A stretch of DNA of 64,000 nt. Origin: Chitinophagaceae bacterium. GTDB lineage: Bacteria; Bacteroidota; Bacteroidia; Chitinophagales; Chitinophagaceae. The stretch lies in contig JADKIE010000004.1 in assembly GCA_016721385.1 (NCBI GenBank), positions 62,001 to 126,000 on the forward strand, read 5' to 3'. Each line of letters opens with the position of its first letter. Within the stretch, counting starts at the first letter, position 1. Shown here one piece after another: positions 10,420 through 19,745 of this stretch. A model generated the notes under the pieces. That model saw nothing but the letters and a program-made list of their open reading frames with translations. It did no database searches and was not told the DNA's origin. A program made the position numbers and the translations under genes.

Positions 10420-11472
10420 TTGAATTCCTTTTATCAAAATAAAAAAATATTTTTAACAGGTCATACTGGCTTCAAAGGGTCGTGGCTGTTATGTTGGCTT
10501 GCCAATTTAGGAGCTATTGTTAAAGGGTATTCTTTGGCTCCAGAAAATGAAGGATGTTTATATAATTTAGTAAAAGATAAGCTCAGTTTTGAAAGTGAAA
10601 TTGCGGATATAAGAGATAAGAAAAATATAGAAGAATGTATTATTAATTTTCAACCAGATATTATTTTTCATTTGGCTGCACAGCCATTGGTTCGTAAGTC
10701 TTATCAAATACCTGCCGAAACTTTTGAGGTAAATGTGGTGGGTACATGTAATATTCTGGAGGCAGTTAACAAGCTAAATAAAAAATGTGCAGTTGTTATC
10801 ATTACAACAGACAAAGTATATCATAATAAAGAGCTTAATTATTATTATAAAGAAGATGATGTGCTTGGCGGTTACGACCCTTATAGTGCCAGTAAAGCTG
10901 CATGTGAAATTGCTGTAAATAGTTTTAGAAGTAGCTTTTTTAATCGTTCAAGTTACCATCAACACCAAAAATCTATCATTACTGCAAGAGCAGGAAATGT
11001 AATAGGGGGTGGAGATTGGAGTGAAGATAGAATTGTGCCTGATATTATTAGGGCTTTAAAAAATAATGAAACGATTGAAGTAAGAAATCCCAAAGCGATA
11101 AGACCTTGGCAGCACGTTTTGGAGCCACTACAAGGTTATTTAATCTTGGGTAAATTAGCTTACGAAAATTATGAAACAGTTGATGATGCTTACAATTTTG
11201 GACCTTTGGTTAATGACCATTTGCCAGTTAGAGATTTAGTTGAAACTGCTATCAAATGTTGGGGTACAGGAGGTTGGAAAGATATTTCTAATTCTAATCA
11301 ATTGCATGAAGCAGGGTTATTGATGTTGGATGTTAACAAAGCGATTAGCAAATTGAATTGGCAACCCAAACTAAATAGTAAACAAGCTATAGAGTGGACG
11401 ATAAATTGGTATAAAGAGGGAAATAGTTTAGAATATACATTTCAACAAATAAATAATTACGTCTCACAGTAA
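10420..11472 (+). CDS. rfbG: CDP-glucose 4,6-dehydratase
   Basis: RfbG converts CDP-glucose to CDP-4-keto-6-deoxyglucose using tightly bound NAD. It is a 350-residue short-chain dehydrogenase of the extended type. The nucleotide-binding motif is TGHTGFKGSWL near the N-terminus, with the catalytic region YYYKEDDVLGGYDPYSASKA containing the YxxxK pair. The segments RAGNVIGGGDWSEDRIVPD and RPWQHVLEPLQGY are RfbG hallmarks. The start is TTG at 10420, 36 nt after rfbF; it places the GxxGxxG loop about 10 residues in, as usual. The frame is intact. No rfbH (3-dehydratase, E1) lies nearby, so the 3-hydroxyl is presumably kept, which matters for the product of this cluster. Confidence 0.95.
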   Translation: MNSFYQNKKIFLTGHTGFKGSWLLCWLANLGAIVKGYSLAPENEGCLYNLVKDKLSFESEIADIRDKKNIEECIINFQPDIIFHLAAQPLVRKSYQIPAETFEVNVVGTCNILEAVNKLNKKCAVVIITTDKVYHNKELNYYYKEDDVLGGYDPYSASKAACEIAVNSFRSSFFNRSSYHQHQKSIITARAGNVIGGGDWSEDRIVPDIIRALKNNETIEVRNPKAIRPWQHVLEPLQGYLILGKLAYENYETVDDAYNFGPLVNDHLPVRDLVETAIKCWGTGGWKDISNSNQLHEAGLLMLDVNKAISKLNWQPKLNSKQAIEWTINWYKEGNSLEYTFQQINNYVSQ

Positions 11473-11504
11473 ATAATATTATTTATTGTGTAGTTGCAAA
11501 AAAA

Positions 11505-12049
11505 ATGACTTTTACAGAAACAATATTAAAAGGGAGTTACGTGATAGATGTAAATCCCTATGAAGATGAAAGAGGCTGGTTTGTAAGAACATTTTGCAAA
11601 AAAGAGTTTGAAAAAATAGGGCATCATAAATACTGGGTACAACTCAACCATTCTTTACTAAACAAAAAGGAAGCATCAGAGGAATGCATTTTCAATTACC
11701 GCCATTTGGTGAAATAAAATTAGTACGTTGTATTGCTGGTGCCGTTTTTGATGTAATTGTTGATATAAGAAGAAATTCACCTACTTTTTTAAAATGGGTT
11801 GGAGTGGAATTAAGTGCAGCAAACAAAAAAATGTTATATATCCCAGAAGGTTTTGCACATGGGTTTCAAACGTTAACTAATGATGCTGAATTAATATATC
11901 ATCATAGTGAATATTATCAGCAAGGGCAGGAAGGTGGGTTAAAATTTGATGATAAAAAAATTGATATTGAATGGAAATTAGCTGTAACTAATATTTCAGA
12001 AAGAGATAAACAACATGAACTATTGACTGACAATTTTTTAGGCATTTAA
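11505..12049 (+). CDS. dTDP-4-dehydrorhamnose 3,5-epimerase-like sugar epimerase (one frameshift)
   Basis: A cupin-fold RmlC-family sugar-nucleotide epimerase of about 181 residues. Family landmarks are ERGWFVRTF, the catalytic GSIRGMHFQLPP, CIAGAVFDVIVDIRRNSPTF, YIPEGFAHGFQTL and the C-terminal DIEW. The first frame (11505-11717) loses register at a run of five A near 11664-11668. One more A gives NKKGSIRGMHFQ and continues in the second frame to 12049. In this context the substrate is probably a CDP-4-keto-6-deoxyhexose, possibly after C-3 methylation, as with 5-epimerases of branched deoxysugars. The family is certain. Substrate and whether it epimerises C-3, C-5 or both cannot be read from the sequence, so I give no gene symbol. 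Confidence 0.85.
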
Positions 12050-12116
12050 TAGTTAGAATATAGTAGGTGTAAAATTATTTTGTGTTTTCGAAATACTCAA
12101 AAAAATAATAAAACCA

Positions 12117-13339
12117 ATGAATTGTAGACATTGTAATAACGTACTCACTCATGTATTTTGCGATTTGCAAACCTGCCCGCCATCCAATGCGATGGTAAAG
12201 CCAGAAATGGTTAATTATCCAGAGACTTACTTCCCTTTAAAAGTTTTTGTTTGTGAAAAATGTTGGTTAGTACAAGTAGATGAATTAGAAAAGGCTGATG
12301 CTATTTTTAATAGTGAATACACTTATTTTTCATCCTACTCATCTAGCTGGTTGGCACATGCAAAGAATTACACCGATTACATGACTGATAGATTTGGGTT
12401 AAATTCAAACAGTCTAGTTGTGGAAGTAGCAAGTAATGACGGTTATTTATTACAGTATTTTAAAGAAAAGGAGATTAAAGTTTTAGGAGTAGAACCTACT
12501 GCCAACACTGCACAAGTCGCTATAGAAAAAGGAATTGAAAATATTGTTGATTTCTTCGGGAGTAATTTAGCAACTGAAAAACTATTTAGTAAAGCCGATG
12601 TTATTTTAGGGAATAATGTTTTAGCACATGTACCCAATATTAATGACTTTGTAAAAGGAGTGAAAATTGCCTTAAAACCGAATGGGGTTAATACTTTCGA
12701 ATTCCCTCATTTATTACAATTAGTACAACACAATCAATTCGATACTATTTATCATGAGCATTTTTCTTATTTAAGTTTGACCAACCTAATAACAGTATTT
12801 GAAAAACAAGGGCTTGCCATTTTTGATGTACAAGAATTACCTACACATGGTGGAAGCTTAAGAATTTTTGCCAAACATATAGAAGACGATTCTAAGAGTA
12901 TTGAAAAAACAGTAGATATAATGCTCGAAAAAGAGAAAGCGACAGGTATAAATACTTTAGCTTACTATCAAAATTTTCAAGCAAAAGTGGAGCAAATTAA
13001 GTATGATTTTATTGATTTTTTAATTAAGCAAAAGCAAAATGGGAAAAAATTATTGGTTATGGAGCTGCGGCAAAAGGGAATACTTTACTTAATTATTGTG
13101 GTATTAAGGGAAATGATTTAATCGAATTTGTAGTTGATGCTTCACCATATAAGCAAAATAAACTATTGCCAGGTAGTAGAATACTTGTTGTTTCAAAAGA
13201 ACAGATACAAAAAACAAAACCTGATTTTATAGTCATTTTTCCTTGGAATTTAAAAGAAGAAATAAATGAACAATTAAGTTACGTAAGAGAATGGGGATGT
13301 AAATTTGTAATTGCCATACCTAAGTTAAAAATATTTTAG
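12117..13339 (+). CDS. NDP-hexose C-methyltransferase with zinc-binding N-terminus (one frameshift)
   Basis: A SAM-dependent sugar C-methyltransferase of about 407 residues, three-part as in TylC3/NovU/YerE-associated enzymes. N-terminal zinc-binding domain: CRHCNNVLTHVFCDL, then CEKCWLVQV. Central Rossmann methyltransferase: VVEVASNDGYLLQYFKE at about residues 100-116. C-terminal domain: YGAAAKGNTLLNYCGI, the hallmark of the C-methyltransferase 14 family, ending IPKLKIF. The first frame ends at 13121. A missing T near 13056 (GTTTATGG read as GTTATGG) restores LLVYGAAAKGN and the reading to 13339. These enzymes methylate C-3 of 4-keto sugar nucleotides. Following rfbF, rfbG and the epimerase, the likely substrate is CDP-4-keto-6-deoxyglucose (inference). 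The next gene starts directly after its stop. Confidence 0.85.
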
Positions 13340-14186
13340 ATGAAAGTATTAGTAACTGGCGCAACTGGATTCATAGGAAATTATATAATAGCAGAATTAC
13401 TTAAAAAAAATCACACTATTATTGCTACTTCTACATCTATTGAAAAAGCTAAAAATAAGCAATGGTTTAGTCAAGTAGAATTCATCCCTTTTAATTTTAA
13501 TGATTTTGATAATAGCATTAATTATTATAATTATTTTAACGCCCCAGATACTATAATACATTTAGCTTGGGAAGGGTTACCGAACTATACAGAATCATTC
13601 CATGTAACCCAAAATTTGCCGAGAGATATAGCTTTTATAAATAATCTTATTGCAAATGGACTAAATGATATTAATATAACAGGTACATGTTTTGAATACG
13701 GAATGAAAGATGGTTGCCTAGATGAAAGTATGGAGCCTAATCCTACAAATTCGTATGCAATAGCTAAAAATGAATTAAGGAAGCAAATAGAAAAAATAGC
13801 TCTACAAAAAAAAGTATCTTTCAAGTGGATTCGGCTATTTTATATGTATGGCAAAGGGCAAAGTGAAAAATCCTTAATTTCGCAATTAGAAGTAGCACTA
13901 GAAAAAATGAGAGCGTTTTTAATATGAGTGGTGGAGAACAGGTAAGAGATTTTTTACCTGTAGAAAAGTGGCGGAGTATATAGTTGAAATATCTTTACAA
14001 AAAATGATTGTAGGAATTATTAACTGTTGTAGTGGCAGACCAATATCTGTAAAGAATTTTGTTTTAAATTACCTTGCAGAATTAAATAAAACCATCAAAC
14101 TAAATCTTGGATATTATTCCTATATCAATTATGAAGCAATGAATTTTTGGGGAGATTGTAAAAAGTTAAAAAAAATAGTTAAATGA
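13340..14186 (+). CDS. NAD-dependent epimerase/dehydratase, probable 4-ketoreductase (two frameshifts)
   Basis: An extended short-chain dehydrogenase of about 283 residues. The cofactor loop VTGATGFIGNYI starts at residue 4, and NSYAIAKNELRK supplies the YxxxK pair. The later segment IRLFYMYGKGQSEKSLI and NCCSGRPISVKNFV are usual in sugar-nucleotide reductases. Two missing bases explain the breaks: one A near 13905 (restoring EKNESVFNMSGGEQVRDFLPVEK) and one G near 13968 (restoring VEKVAEYIVEI). The stop overlaps the next start as ATGA. Being the last gene of the sugar-nucleotide block, it could reduce the 4-keto group to finish the sugar. Epimerase activity is an alternative. The family is clear, the exact reaction is not. 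Confidence 0.75.
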
Positions 14187-14919
14187 GTAATAAAATAGAA
14201 GAGTTTAGAATTGAAACTGATAATAGAATTGCAGCGAATGCTGAAAATACTTCATTGCATAACGCAGCGGCAGCTTTCAATACAGAGTCTAATAAAGCTC
14301 AGTATTCGTATAATTTTTCTGGATGGGAAGACCGATAATTCAATACCCACAAGACATGATAGCCATGCAACAATTAATTTGGGAAATAAAACCTGATTTA
14401 ATTATTGAAACGGGCATTGCCCATGGGGGTTCTTTAATTTATTATGCGTCTTTATTAGAATTAATAGGCAATGGAGAGGTATTAGGAATTGACATTGATA
14501 TCAGAGCTCATAATAAAATCGAAATAGAGAAGCATCCTATGTACAAAAGAATTTCAATGATTGAGGGATCTGCAATTAATGAAGAAGTAATTAATGAAGT
14601 AAAAAAAAGAGCTAAAAATAAACAAAACATACTTGTAGTACTTGATTCCAATCACACTCATGAACATGTTCTTGCTGAATTAAATTTATATTCGCCATTT
14701 GTAAGTTTAAATTCATACATTGTTGTATTTGATACTATTGTAGAAGATTTGCCAAATGATTACTTTTCTCAAAAAAGACCTTGGGGGGTTGGGAATAATC
14801 CTAAAACCGCAGTATGGGAGTTTATAAAAACGAATGGTAATTTCGAAATTGACAAATCTATAGACAACAAATTACTGATAAGTGTTGCTCCTCAAGGCTA
14901 TTTAAAAAGGGTTTCTTAA
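14183..14919 (+). CDS. Cephalosporin hydroxylase (CmcI) family methyltransferase (one frameshift)
   Basis: A protein of about 245 residues of the CmcI/rhamnosyl O-methyltransferase family, a Rossmann-fold SAM enzyme. The start ATG at 14183 overlaps the preceding stop. The beginning (MSNKIEEFRIE, then SYNFSWMGRPIIQYPQDM) needs one T restored near 14323 to enter the second frame (to 14919). SAM-binding pattern: ETGIAHGGSLIYYASLLE, with acidic GIDIDIR; the metal/substrate region is VVLDSNHTHEHVLAEL. Members in polysaccharide and glycolipid loci methylate sugar hydroxyls, as in mycobacterial glycopeptidolipid rhamnose. That is the most sensible role here. The older name hydroxylase should not be taken as its reaction. 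Confidence 0.8.
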
Positions 14920-16100
14920 TGAAAAAAAATAATTGCCCAGTTTGCTCTTCAATAAAGCTAGAAGATTTATACAGAATAGAAATACCTGTGTTACAAAATA
15001 GGGTTTTTGAAACCTTGCAAGAGGCAAAATCGTCCGCTAAGGGTAATATTTGTTTAACCATTTGCAATGATTGTCATTTTGGTTTTAACTCAACATTTGA
15101 AAATGAAATCATTATTTATGATACACTATATGATAATAGTGTTCCATCAAAAATATTTTTAAATTATTATAATTCCATTGCAGAATATCTTTATAAAAAC
15201 TATAATTTATCAGAAGGGATATTGTATGATATTGGTTGCGGAAAAGGTACATTTTTGAAATTACTTTGTGATAAATATCCAGATGTGGTTGCTGTTGGAA
15301 TAGACCCTAGTTATGAAGGTGAATTGGGCTATAGCAAAAATTTAAATTTCATTCAAGACTTTTTTAGTGTAGAACAAGTTATTGACAAGCCAAGTTTAGT
15401 TATTAGTCGTCATGTTTTTGAACATATTGAGTATCCTACTAATTTTTTAAAAGTAATATCAAATGCTTTGAATAAACATGCCGATGTTCCTTTTTTTATA
15501 GAAGTACCTGATTTAACTTGGATTATTAAAAATGAAGCATATTGGGATATTTGTTATGAACATTGTAATTATTTCAGCCCTAATTCACTTAATACCTTAG
15601 TTCATTTAGCTAAGACAAACTTAACTAAAATAACACCAAGCTTTCAAAACCAATATTTGTGGTGTGAAGGAATAATAAACCCTAATAAAGACACTAAATT
15701 CATTGAATCAAACACTCTTATTAGGCATGATGAGTTATTAAATTTTATAAATAATATTAAAAGCCTAATAGAAAAAAGTCAAAATGTTTTAAAATACTAT
15801 CTTCAAAAAGGTTATCAAACTGTTGTTTGGGGAATGGCAACTAAAGGCGTGGAATATTGCAATTTGGTAGATGCAGAAAATAATTTAATCAATTATTGTG
15901 TCGATATAAATGAAAGCAAGCAAAATAAGTTTATCCCATTAACAGGGCATCAAATTTTATCGCCAGAAGTTTTGCAATCAATTAAATTGCCGCTTTTGAT
16001 TGTTGTTATGAATGAAAATTATTTAAGAGAGATTAAAGATCATATTAGCTTGAACAGATATGAAGCCATTTTTGTAAATGGGCACGGAGAAAAAATTTAA
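14919..16100 (+). CDS. Zinc-ribbon class I SAM methyltransferase, C-methyltransferase-like
   Basis: An intact 393-residue protein overlapping the previous stop (TAATG). N-terminal Zn ribbon: CPVC at residues 6-9 and CNDC about residue 50. Central methyltransferase domain: LYDIGCGKGTFLKLL, then SRHVFEHIEYPTNFLK, a Methyltransf_11/12 pattern. The C-terminal third has VVWGMATKGVEYCNLV, which aligns by position and pattern with the YGAAAKGNTLLNYC motif of the C-methyltransferase at 12117-13339, so the two genes share architecture though they are divergent. It may act on a sugar nucleotide or on a lipid-linked intermediate; the substrate is unknown. No missing motif is obvious. Its presence suggests a second methyl-branching step (inference). 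Confidence 0.75.
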   Translation: MKKNNCPVCSSIKLEDLYRIEIPVLQNRVFETLQEAKSSAKGNICLTICNDCHFGFNSTFENEIIIYDTLYDNSVPSKIFLNYYNSIAEYLYKNYNLSEGILYDIGCGKGTFLKLLCDKYPDVVAVGIDPSYEGELGYSKNLNFIQDFFSVEQVIDKPSLVISRHVFEHIEYPTNFLKVISNALNKHADVPFFIEVPDLTWIIKNEAYWDICYEHCNYFSPNSLNTLVHLAKTNLTKITPSFQNQYLWCEGIINPNKDTKFIESNTLIRHDELLNFINNIKSLIEKSQNVLKYYLQKGYQTVVWGMATKGVEYCNLVDAENNLINYCVDINESKQNKFIPLTGHQILSPEVLQSIKLPLLIVVMNENYLREIKDHISLNRYEAIFVNGHGEKI

Positions 16101-16113
16101 AAGATATCGCAGA

Positions 16114-17147
16114 ATGAGCAATAATCTACCTCTTATTAGTTTTTGTATGAGCACATTTAATAGGCCTCATTTTTTAAAGATGCAGTTAGAATGCATTTTA
16201 AAACAAACATACAAAAACTTTGAAATTGTTATTTCTGACAATGATATTGGACAAAGTGCAAAAAAGGTAGTAGAATGTTTTAAGGACAAACGCATAAGGT
16301 ATTTTGCAAACGTAGAGAACTTAGGCATGATAAAAAGCTTTAATAAAAGCATTGAAAGATCAGTCGGAGATTTTATTGTAATGATTACTGATGATGATCC
16401 AATATATGAAGATAGTCTGCAGATTTTAGTTGATTTAAGAAACAAGTTTCCAAACTATGGTGTATATGCTGGATGTGGCGATTGGATTATTGGAAATGAA
16501 AGTGCTGCTTATACTCAAAAATTAAGCATTGGCTCTCATTCGAAAATTTCAAATTTTATAGAGCCGAATGCTGTAGAAATAATAAATAGTAGAGATTTTT
16601 TATATGAATATATTGCTGGAAAGCTAAGTAAAGCATTTTATTATGGAGTTGCTCAATGGTAGAAAGAGGTGTTATGTTTAAAGCTAATTGTGTACCAGAT
16701 TATGGGAGTGAATTATTAGGCGATCATGCTTATATGTTATCTATTTCATCACAAAAAGGGATGGTTTATATTAATAAAAGTTTGGGTGGTCAGCTAGTTC
16801 ATGGCGGCAATTTTGGATATAATTTTTATAAAGTTCAAGAGAAATATATTAACACACCAACTTTATTTTATAATTATTTGGAGTCTCAGATTGCTGAAAA
16901 AACTGAGTGGAAAAAAAATACCTCACTATTGTGGGACTACATTGGCAGGTCTTGGGTTGAATATAGTTTAATGTTATTTCACTCAGTAAAGAAAAATACA
17001 CAAACTAGAAAGGATTTCTTTCAAGCGTTTAATAAAATCTTTTCAAATAAAAAAATGGCTAAGTGGAAATATAAATTTTATTTAAAAGGATATCTAGCAC
17101 TGCTTTTTAATATTTTGCTCTATTGTAAAAATAAATTGACGAGATGA
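16114..17147 (+). CDS. Glycosyltransferase family 2 (one frameshift)
   Basis: A GT-A fold glycosyltransferase of about 345 residues. N-terminal strand ISFCMSTFNRPHFLK, then SDNDIGQSAKKVVE, NLGMIKSFNKSI and the metal-binding TDDDP (DxD). I start at the ATG at 16114, 13 nt after the previous stop; an ATG at 16078 would overlap the upstream gene by 23 nt and adds charged residues before the first strand. The first frame ends at 16662 and the second starts about 16650 (MVERGVMFKANCVPDYGSE, GDHAYMLSIS). One indel near 16645-16655 joins them. It probably adds a sugar to the O-antigen or glycan repeat at the inner membrane. Donor and acceptor are unknown. Confidence 0.75.
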
Positions 17148-18133
17148 ACTACCAGTTCTCGGTCATACTACCAGTACGCAACGGCGGAACTTACGTTAAA
17201 GAATGTGTTAATAGTGTACTGGCACAAACTTATCCGAATTTCAATTTAATAGTATTGGATAATAATAGTACAGATGGTACCAAAGAATGGATTGCCAGTT
17301 TAAAAAGCGAAAAAATAATTATTTACCCTTCTAATAATGATTTAACTATTGAAGATAATTGGGCAAGGGCTGTTGAAGTGCCTAAGAATGAGTTTATGAC
17401 ATTAATTGGGCATGATGATATTTTGCTCCTTGATTATTTAGAAACAATGAATTGTCTTATTAATGAAAACCCTAATGCAAGTTTGTATCAAACACATTTT
17501 AAATATATTGATGCTAGCGGTGGTGTTGTTAGAGATTGCCAACCTATGGTAAAAATTCAAAGTGTTACAGACTTTATTAATTGCCAGTTTTTAAGGACAC
17601 TGGATAGTACAGGTACAGGATATTTATTTAGAAGTAAAGACTTTGAGGTATTAGGTGGTATGCCTATTAGTTATCCTAACTTAATTTTTGCGGACTATGA
17701 ATTGTGGATAAAACTCTGTATGATTAGTTGTAAAGTAACTTCGCCAGATTTTTGCTTCTCTTATCGGTTGCATAATAGTGTGTCAAGACATACAAATGGG
17801 GAAGATTATCAGCAGGCCTTTAAAAAATATCTAAAATTGCTTATCTCACTAAGAGAAAATAGTGATATTAAAAAGGCGATAGATGAAAATGGAATAATAT
17901 TCTTAACTTATTTTTGTCAATCATTAAGTCATAGGATTCTTAAAACTCCTGTAACAATAAGGAAAATTACAGTAAATCAATTTGTAAAGGAATGTATTGA
18001 ACTGAGTAGAGATTTTATTCCACAACATCTATTCAAACCTTATTATAAAATACAAATTTTAGCAGCTATTTTATTGGATAATAAGTTCGGAAGAGTCCTT
18101 TATCGATTATTTAAAAAAATAAAATTACTTTAA
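17144..18133 (+). CDS. Glycosyltransferase family 2
   Basis: An intact 329-residue GT2 enzyme overlapping the previous stop as ATGA. It shows the canonical N-terminus FSVILPVRNGGTYVKECVNS, then LDNNSTDGT, the WARAVEVPKNEFMTLIG segment and HDDILL as the DxD metal site. The second half contains FADYELWIKLCM, the usual acceptor-side ED/W motif, and a short basic C-terminus. There is no transmembrane segment, so it is a cytoplasmic, membrane-associated transferase. The spacing and overlaps from 13340 onward show one transcription unit. Donor sugar is unknown; the CDP-sugar made upstream is one candidate. Confidence 0.85.
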   Translation: MNYQFSVILPVRNGGTYVKECVNSVLAQTYPNFNLIVLDNNSTDGTKEWIASLKSEKIIIYPSNNDLTIEDNWARAVEVPKNEFMTLIGHDDILLLDYLETMNCLINENPNASLYQTHFKYIDASGGVVRDCQPMVKIQSVTDFINCQFLRTLDSTGTGYLFRSKDFEVLGGMPISYPNLIFADYELWIKLCMISCKVTSPDFCFSYRLHNSVSRHTNGEDYQQAFKKYLKLLISLRENSDIKKAIDENGIIFLTYFCQSLSHRILKTPVTIRKITVNQFVKECIELSRDFIPQHLFKPYYKIQILAAILLDNKFGRVLYRLFKKIKLL

Positions 18134-18142
18134 ACAAAACGA

Positions 18143-18578
18143 ATGAAAATTGCCATAAATATTTGGATATTACGAAATAAAAATTTAGATGGTATTGGCT
18201 ATTTTACCATTCATACATTAAAGGAGTTGATTCATCAACATCCTCATGTAGAGTTTTTATTATTATGCGATAAAGGGTTTGCAGAAAATTACTTCGATTT
18301 CCAAATGTGGAGATACCGGAAAGCTATATACTGTTTGAAAAACACGGAATAAATATTTAAAAAATGTTTTTGCCTATGATTTTTTAGGAAGATGTATAGA
18401 AATTTGGGAATAGTTGATAAAGCTAATTTTGAAAATTATTAAGTAAAGAAGTGCGGTACAAGCCTGTAATTTTAATGATTTACTTGCAAAAAAAGCGCCT
18501 AATAAAATTTTAAAATTTGGTGTTTTTTCTAAAATTGCAATGGGGTATGGATTTTTTAAGAGCCGTATGCTTAGTTAG
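18143..18578 (+). pseudogene. Degenerate glycosyltransferase-like remnant
   Basis: The first 53 codons (MKIAINIWILRNKNLDGIG, YFTIHTLKELIHQHPHVEF, LLLCDK) match the N-terminal domain start of Bacteroidota GT4 enzymes (MKIA-N-R-L type, then EGIGWF). After a shift near 18303 the sense continues briefly as FPNVEIPESYILFEKHGI. Then no single frame reads through. From about 18460 a sensible stretch (QACNFNDLLAKKAPNKI, FGVFSKIAMGYGFFK) ends at a TAG at 18576-18578, overlapping the convergent gene's stop. Only about 145 codons remain instead of the usual 370 or so, and the conserved C-terminal donor domain is absent. It is probably an internally deleted gene at the cluster edge. An assembly collapse is the alternative. 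Confidence 0.5.
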
Positions 18579-19745
18579 AAAGTATTTTTTTATAAAACCG
18601 ATTAAACTCCTCATAACTGAATTTTTGCCTTGCAAACTCATAGGCATTTTTCCTTAAGGTTTCTTTCAATGTATCATTATTGCTAAGTTCAGTTATTGCT
18701 TCAATTGCTTCTGTTACAATATCGTTTTCATTTTTTTTAAAAAGTAGCAATCCATTTTGTTTATGGGTAATATAATCGGGTATTCCATCTACCGCTGTTG
18801 AAATTACTATTTTTCCTCTAGCCATCATTTCCATTACAACTAATGGCAAACCCTCATATGCCGAAGTTAAAATAAGGCAATCACTATTGGTATATACCTG
18901 TTGTAATTTTGTTCATCATTTATTTCGCCTAAAACAGTACATATTTTAAGTGTTTCTGAGCTAAAATATTTTTCAACATCGCCTACAAAAGTAAAATGAA
19001 CGGGCAGGTTTAATTTGTGCGCCATCTCCAAAATTTCTACAATAATATGAACTCTTTTTTGTGGTGCACCTCTTCCTACAAACACAATTTGTAGTATGTT
19101 GTTTTTTGTATTTATATAATAGGGAATGTTAATGGCATTATCAATAAATAATAATTTAGAAAAATATTGCGGAGGGATATTGTTTTTTTTATATTGCTCT
19201 TCTACATCTCGTTTAACTTTTTTTGTGCTAAATATTCGGTAAGTTATTTTTGTAATAAATGCCTGAGAGTAATTAAACCATGTATTTAAATGACAAAGCT
19301 CAATAATTGTGCTTGGCTTTTTTACAAACGGTATTACTTTATAAAAGTATAATGATTCCCCCCCCAAAATAACTGGGGAATGGGTACTGTTCATCCAAGA
19401 GGAAAGCACGCCTCTATAAAAAATGTTTACAACGTGAAATGCTTTGTTATCTATTTTGCTACTCAAATCAATAATATCGGCACCACTATTTTGAAACAGT
19501 GAAAGAAACTTATTATTTTGTGGTTTTTTTGAAAAAATTATTAGTGCTTTATCGCTATCAACACATTTTATAATATCTGCATTTACCTTAATCGAACCGC
19601 CCATATCTGCACAAGGAAAGAAGAAAAAATGAGTATATTGTTTGGATAGTTTGTTTAGGCTTCCCCAAATTTTCCCCAATCGTACTATAGGGGAAATTAA
19701 GAACAATTCAATCTGTTGTTTAAATACAGCCTGTTTATACGTCAT
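18571..19745 (-). CDS. Glycosyltransferase family 4 (one frameshift)
   Basis: A GT-B glycosyltransferase of about 391 residues. The N-terminal domain is weakly conserved. The C-terminal donor-binding domain is clear: IVFVGRGAPQKRVHIIVE, FTFVGDVEKYF, then after a shift VYTNSDCLILTSAYEGLPLV and VMEMMARGKIVISTAVDGIP, the E-x7-E signature region of GT4. The first frame ends at 18867 and the second begins about 18905; a missing base in CAACAGGTATAT near 18900 joins them. The start ATG at 19743-19745 overlaps the stop of the upstream SDR gene (ATGA). It is convergent with the plus-strand polysaccharide genes and belongs to the same locus. Acceptor and donor are unknown. Confidence 0.8.

Noticed and set aside
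14183..14919. Antibiotic (cephamycin) biosynthesis enzyme, from the CmcI name
   Set aside because: Position inside a sugar locus and the known O-methyltransferase role of relatives make a glycan methylation role much more likely.
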